A stretch of DNA of 9,518 nt, from positions 1 to 9,518 of the forward strand of contig JAJYOQ010000133.1 of NCBI GenBank assembly GCA_021796135.1. Reading direction: 5' to 3'. Position numbers and translations under genes: made by a program. This DNA comes from Bacteroidota bacterium (GTDB lineage Bacteria; Bacteroidota; Ignavibacteria; Ignavibacteriales; Ignavibacteriaceae). The notes beneath the pieces were generated by a model. That model did not search any database. It had not been told where the DNA came from and saw nothing but the letters and a program-made list of their open reading frames with translations. Positions 5,975 through 9,518 of this stretch are shown one piece after another; the first letter of the stretch is position 1, and each line of letters starts with the position of its first letter.

Positions 5975-6799
5975 ATGAAATTAGGCAATACCACTAAAAG
6001 AATTTTAGTATCGGTTGTTTCTATTCCTATTATTTTATCTGCTTCCTATTTCGGAAAAATATTTTTCTTTATTTTAGTTTTGGGGATTGCTCTCCCCTCC
6101 TTTTACGAATTTTCTTCTCTAGCAAAAGCTAAAAACGCAAAAATCAATGTTTTAATCGGCGAAATAATCATTTTTCTTATCCTTCTTAACCAATTAAATC
6201 CATTTATAAATTACTTTGATTTCTTTATAGCTATAGTAATTATAATTTCATTATTTGAATTGTTTCGAAACAATGGTTCGGCAATTTTAAATATTGGTGC
6301 TACTTTTCTTGGGATATTTTATATCGGATTATTTTCATCTTCGATACTTGCAATAAGAGAATTATATTCTACAAATCAACTGCTATATATTCGCGGCGGT
6401 TATTTAATAATTTCAATTCTAGCAACGATTTGGATCTGTGATTCAGCTGCATTTTTTGGAGGCACAGCTTTAGGTAAGCATAAAATTTTTCCGCGTATAA
6501 GCCCTAAAAAAAGCTGGGAAGGATCAATTTTTGGCTTTGTGTTTGCTATTCTATCTATGATTTTAGCTCATATCTTTGTATTAACTTTTTTACCTCTTTC
6601 CGAAATAATTGTAATCGGAGTTATAATCGGAGTTATCGGACAATTCGGCGACTTTGTAGAATCGTTATTTAAACGCGATGCAGGTTTTAAGGATTCATCC
6701 GGTTTAATTCCGGGTCACGGCGGAGTATTTGATAGATTTGATTCTCTGCTTTTTTCAGCACCGGTTATATTACTCACTCTTAAATATTTTGCTAATTAA
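5975..6799 (+). CDS. cdsA: Phosphatidate cytidylyltransferase (CDP-diglyceride synthase)
   Basis: CdsA makes CDP-diacylglycerol from phosphatidic acid and CTP in the inner membrane. This is the branch point for all phospholipids made through CDP-diacylglycerol. The 274-residue protein is of normal length, with about seven or eight hydrophobic segments. ICDSAAFFGGTALGKHK (154-170) and the ISPKKSWEG block (175-183) are typical. The family signature occupies 230-256, with SLFKRDAGFKDSSG, then GHGG and DRFD, and shows all the key K, D, H, G and D residues. The start lies two bases after the DUF2007 stop; its leader has only GGA at six bases, suggesting coupling to the previous gene. A perfect 12-base tandem duplication (6612-6635) encodes an I-G-V repeat in a membrane helix just before the signature. 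Being a single essential-type gene, it marks this region as core chromosome. Confidence 0.96.
   Translation: MKLGNTTKRILVSVVSIPIILSASYFGKIFFFILVLGIALPSFYEFSSLAKAKNAKINVLIGEIIIFLILLNQLNPFINYFDFFIAIVIIISLFELFRNNGSAILNIGATFLGIFYIGLFSSSILAIRELYSTNQLLYIRGGYLIISILATIWICDSAAFFGGTALGKHKIFPRISPKKSWEGSIFGFVFAILSMILAHIFVLTFLPLSEIIVIGVIIGVIGQFGDFVESLFKRDAGFKDSSGLIPGHGGVFDRFDSLLFSAPVILLTLKYFAN
6612..6635 (+). repeat. Perfect 2 x 12-base tandem repeat inside cdsA
   Basis: TAATCGGAGTTA occurs twice without a gap, followed by a partial third copy (TCGGA). The unit is four codons long, so the frame is kept; it encodes V-I-G-V-I-I-G-V around residues 213-220 in a hydrophobic segment. It probably reflects a small in-frame duplication or chance in a Gly/Ile/Val-rich helix. 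Confidence 0.7.
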
Positions 6800-6807
6800 T
6801 TTTTAGA

Positions 6808-8103
6808 ATGACAAAAAACAATAAAATTAATGTAATTACGCTCGGCTGTTCAAAAAATACAGTTGATTCTGAAAGATTGATGAATCAGATTAAGTTGAAT
6901 AATTTGATTCTTACTAATGATCCGAACAATGCCGGAACTGTTATCATAAATACTTGCGGTTTTATTGAAGCGGCTAAAGAAGAATCAATAAATACTATAT
7001 TAAATGCACTTGCTTTAAAGAAAAAAGGCAAGCTTAATAAAGTAATTGTTGCCGGTTGTCTATCAGAGAGATATGAAGATGAACTTAAAAAAGAAATTGA
7101 GGATGTCGATGCTTTTTTTGGCACTGAAAAATATGAAGAAATCCTTAAAGAACTGGGCGGCGAATTAAAATATGAATTACTTGGGGAAAGGATTTTAACA
7201 ACACCGACTCATACTGCCTATTTGAAAATATCCGAAGGCTGTGACCATCCATGCTCCTTTTGTGCAATTCCTCTTATGCGAGGCAGCCATAAATCAATAC
7301 CTATTGATAATCTTATTAAGGAAACTGAATTCCTTACACGTAAGGGAGCGAAAGAAATTATAATTATTGCTCAAGACACTACAGACTATGGCAAAGATTT
7401 ATATGGCGCTCCTTCGTTGTCAAGACTTTTATCCGAGCTTAGTAAAGTTCCCGGAGTCGAATGGATTAGACTAATGTATGCTTATCCTTCAAATTTTCAA
7501 GACGAAGTCATTGAAGAAATAGCTACAAATTCCAAAATTTGTAAATATATTGATATCCCTCTTCAGCATATATCTGATAATGTTTTGAAATCTATGAGAA
7601 GAGGTGTTACATCAAGACGCACAAAAGAATTACTGTTAAAACTAAGGGAAAGAATACCGGAAGTTACTATTAGGACAACCTTCATTGTGGGTTATCCGAA
7701 TGAGTCAAAAAATGATTTTGAAGAACTTTGTGATTTTATCAAACAAATAAGGTTCGACCGAATCGGCGTTTTTACATTTTCAGTTGAAGAAAATACTTCA
7801 AGCTTTATTTTAGGAGACCCAATAACAGAAAAGGAAAAACAAAGAAGAAAAGAAATATTAATGGAGATTCAGAAAGATATTTCTTTAGATATTAATAAGT
7901 CTTTTATGGGAAAAAAGATCAAAGTTTTGGTAGAAAGTAAAGAAGGCGAATTTTTTGTTGCCCGATCATATAGGGATGCTCCGGAAGTTGACGGAGAAAT
8001 ATTAATACCTATTGATAATAAAGAAATTTCATTGGGTAATTTTTATACTGTTGAGATTTTTGATTATAATGATTATGATATATTCGGACGTTTTACCGAT
8101 TAA
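6808..8103 (+). CDS. rimO: Ribosomal protein uS12 methylthiotransferase
   Basis: RimO is a radical-SAM enzyme that adds a methylthio group to a conserved Asp of ribosomal protein uS12 in the 30S decoding centre. The 431-residue protein has the full three-domain layout. The N-terminal UPF0004 domain begins at NVITLGCSKNTVDSE and has cluster-binding cysteines C14, C50 and C84. The radical-SAM core has C145, C149 and C152 in EGCDHPCSFCAIP, followed by RLMYAYP and PLQHISDNVLKSMRRG. The C-terminal TRAM domain spans about 366-431. TLGCSKN, together with APEVDG and the DYDIFGR tail, points to RimO rather than to MiaB or MtaB. The usual EEGT in the late core reads EENT (327-330), a minor variation. 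No Shine-Dalgarno sequence precedes the ATG, and the gap to cdsA is only eight bases, so expression with cdsA is likely. Confidence 0.95.
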   Translation: MTKNNKINVITLGCSKNTVDSERLMNQIKLNNLILTNDPNNAGTVIINTCGFIEAAKEESINTILNALALKKKGKLNKVIVAGCLSERYEDELKKEIEDVDAFFGTEKYEEILKELGGELKYELLGERILTTPTHTAYLKISEGCDHPCSFCAIPLMRGSHKSIPIDNLIKETEFLTRKGAKEIIIIAQDTTDYGKDLYGAPSLSRLLSELSKVPGVEWIRLMYAYPSNFQDEVIEEIATNSKICKYIDIPLQHISDNVLKSMRRGVTSRRTKELLLKLRERIPEVTIRTTFIVGYPNESKNDFEELCDFIKQIRFDRIGVFTFSVEENTSSFILGDPITEKEKQRRKEILMEIQKDISLDINKSFMGKKIKVLVESKEGEFFVARSYRDAPEVDGEILIPIDNKEISLGNFYTVEIFDYNDYDIFGRFTD

Positions 8104-8117
8104 ATATAAATTTAAAT

Positions 8118-9401
8118 ATGAAAAAGTTTTTTCTAATTTTCTTTTTATTGATAAACATTTCAAGAATTTATTCACAAATCGAGAATTCAGACGGACAAAC
8201 ATCTCAAGATAATAGTGTCAAATTTTTTGAAAATTTCCTCAACTTCTCTTCCGGCAAACCGAAATTAACCCGTGTAGATGCATATATACAAATACCATAT
8301 ACTACAATAGAATTCGTCAAAACTGACACCGGTTTTATAGGAAACTTTACTATTACAATATCAGTTTTTAATCAAGATAAAGATAAATTAATCATAGAAA
8401 AATCATGGTTAGATAAATTATACTGCAAGGTACTAAGCGAAACTAAATTACCGCAGAATTACAATTTAGACTTTAAATCATTTGACTTAAAACCCGGGAA
8501 ATATTTTATTCGCACTTCTTTTTATGATAATAATTCTAAAGCGGAATATCCTTATGAAATTAAATATCCTGTTCGGGATTTATCGGGTAAACAGGTTATT
8601 AGTGATATTATGATTATGAATAATCGGACAAAGGACGTCGAAAAGGATTTAATTAAACCGAATGTTTCAGGTAATGTTACTGCACTGCAGAATGGTCTTC
8701 CTATTTTTTACGAAATATACTCAGATAAAACTGAACCGGTAAAAATTAGTTATCAAATACTAAATGATAGAGACAAAATAATATTTAAAGAAGAGACCTC
8801 AAGAAATATTGATTCCGGGAGAACTCAAATATTTTATACTATTAGGGACAGCAGTTTCAGCGTTGGTAATTATAAACTCGATGTCAGCATTAAGAATTCC
8901 GAAAACAAATTAATTACGAAAATTGAAAGACCGTTCTTTTCTCAATGGTTTGGATTACCGAATTCTGCTAAAGATTTAAAAAACGCAATTGATCAGCTTG
9001 TTTATATAGCTTCAACTACTCAAATAAATTATATTAAAGACGGCAAAAGTAAGGAAGAAAAATTGAAGAGATTTATTACAGTTTGGAAGGAAATAAATTC
9101 CTCTTTGAACAGCGATGATGATGATAATATTTTCGATGAATATTACGGGCGTGTTAATTATGCAAACGAACATTTTTCGCGATATTACGAGGGATGGAAA
9201 ACCGACATGGGAATGGTTTTTATTTTATTAGGACCTCCAAATAACGTTGACAGACATCCATTTAATATTGATTCAAAGCCATTTGAAGTTTGGGAATATT
9301 ACAACGTTGATGCAAGTTTCGTATTTGTGGATGCAACCGGTTTTGGAGATTACAGACTAATTACTCCTATGCCAGGAGATCTTTATCGATTCAGAAGATA
9401 A
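8118..9401 (+). CDS. Secreted GWxTD-domain protein, function unknown
   Basis: This 427-residue protein starts with a signal peptide (MKKFFLIFFLLINISRIYS, probable cleavage before Gln20), so it acts outside the cytoplasm. Residues about 50-275 are beta-rich, with repeated strand patterns (VDAYIQIPYTTIEF, PIFYEIYSDKTEPVKISYQI) that suggest two Ig-like modules. The C-terminal GWxTD domain spans about 283-425: YYGRVNYANEHF, then GWKTDMGMVFILLGPP (359-374), EVWEYY and FVFVDATGFGDYRLI. GWxTD proteins are typical of Bacteroidota, Ignavibacteria and some other Gram-negative phyla; their role is not established. The family block before YANEHF, normally rich in R-D-P and T-P, is here replaced by a Ser/Asn/Asp stretch with four GAT codons in a row (9114-9125). 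The ATG follows rimO by 14 bases, with an AT-rich leader and no Shine-Dalgarno sequence. Confidence 0.9.
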   Translation: MKKFFLIFFLLINISRIYSQIENSDGQTSQDNSVKFFENFLNFSSGKPKLTRVDAYIQIPYTTIEFVKTDTGFIGNFTITISVFNQDKDKLIIEKSWLDKLYCKVLSETKLPQNYNLDFKSFDLKPGKYFIRTSFYDNNSKAEYPYEIKYPVRDLSGKQVISDIMIMNNRTKDVEKDLIKPNVSGNVTALQNGLPIFYEIYSDKTEPVKISYQILNDRDKIIFKEETSRNIDSGRTQIFYTIRDSSFSVGNYKLDVSIKNSENKLITKIERPFFSQWFGLPNSAKDLKNAIDQLVYIASTTQINYIKDGKSKEEKLKRFITVWKEINSSLNSDDDDNIFDEYYGRVNYANEHFSRYYEGWKTDMGMVFILLGPPNNVDRHPFNIDSKPFEVWEYYNVDASFVFVDATGFGDYRLITPMPGDLYRFRR

Positions 9402-9431
9402 TTTCAATCAAGTAATTATTATTAACCAAAA

Positions 9432-9518
9432 ATGATTTTAACAGTAACTATTAATCCTCTTCTTGAAAGAAGATATAAGTATCCTAAAGTAATGTTCGTT
9501 TGCATAATTAACACGCCC
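9432..9518 (+). CDS. Probable PfkB-family sugar kinase, N-terminus only
   Basis: An ATG 30 bases after the GWxTD stop opens a frame that stays open to the window end, giving 29 codons. The beginning, MILTVTINPLLERRY, matches the first strand and N-P motif of the PfkB family, close to 1-phosphofructokinase and tagatose-6-phosphate kinase (MILTVTxNP). These cytoplasmic enzymes phosphorylate sugars or sugar phosphates with ATP. The catalytic GAGD motif would lie far beyond the window, so activity and substrate cannot be judged. The leader is A-rich with no Shine-Dalgarno sequence, like most genes here. Only the first strand is informative; residues 16-29 show no motif I can recognise. Confidence 0.6.
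   Translation, partial: MILTVTINPLLERRYKYPKVMFVCIINTP

Noticed and set aside
8012..8212. Plus-strand open frame bridging the end of rimO and the start of the GWxTD gene
   Set aside because: It is out of frame with two convincing genes, lies almost wholly inside them and has no domain.
9402..9431. Possible terminator or promoter in the largest gap between genes
   Set aside because: The 30 bases are AT-rich with no stem of useful length, no T tract after a stem and no promoter boxes I can support.
1..9518. tRNA, rRNA, CRISPR array, insertion sequence or integrase
   Set aside because: I read both strands and saw no clover-leaf, spaced repeats, transposase motifs or terminal inverted repeats; almost every base is accounted for by ordinary + strand genes.

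Overview
The window is an AT-rich, gene-dense stretch of a Gram-negative-type bacterial chromosome with every gene on the + strand. The organism is most likely from the Bacteroidota/Chlorobi/Ignavibacteria side of the tree. This rests on a secreted GWxTD-domain protein, a TPR protein whose C-terminal repeat resembles one common in that group, A/T-rich leaders mostly without Shine-Dalgarno sequences, and the mix of envelope genes. The phylum is an inference; no rRNA or marker tree is available here.

Layout: (1) 1-1434, the 3' part of a membrane-bound processive family 2 glycosyltransferase (cellulose/mannan-synthase-like), cut by the window start; (2) 1445-2158, a cytoplasmic TPR protein with a GTG start; (3) 2186-2797, an AAG/MPG-type 3-methyladenine DNA glycosylase; (4) 2794-3849, a family 9 (heptosyltransferase-like) glycosyltransferase in ATGA overlap with the glycosylase; (5) 3842-4642, an exported DUF3108 protein that starts inside the GT9 gene; (6) 4660-5613, a CPBP-family intramembrane protease; (7) 5622-5972, a small zinc-ribbon/DUF2007 protein with the best ribosome binding site in the window; (8) 5975-6799, CdsA, phosphatidate cytidylyltransferase; (9) 6808-8103, RimO, the ribosomal protein uS12 methylthiotransferase; (10) 8118-9401, a secreted GWxTD-domain protein; (11) 9432-9518, the first 29 codons of what looks like a PfkB-type sugar kinase, cut by the window end.

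Gaps between genes are at most 30 bases and two junctions overlap. I see no convincing promoter or sense-strand terminator, so the genes are probably co-transcribed in one or a few long transcripts. The theme is mostly cell-envelope biogenesis (two glycosyltransferases, CdsA, an exported DUF3108 protein, a membrane protease, a secreted GWxTD protein) mixed with housekeeping genes for DNA repair and ribosome modification.

I found no mobile element, CRISPR array, RNA gene, toxin-antitoxin pair or defence cassette, and nothing that I would call a new biological system. The two observations most worth checking are a 29-base exact, in-frame repeat joining the window's first bases to an internal part of the GT2 gene (possible assembly artefact or real duplication), and a long hairpin inside the TPR gene that looks like an intrinsic terminator when read on the minus strand.
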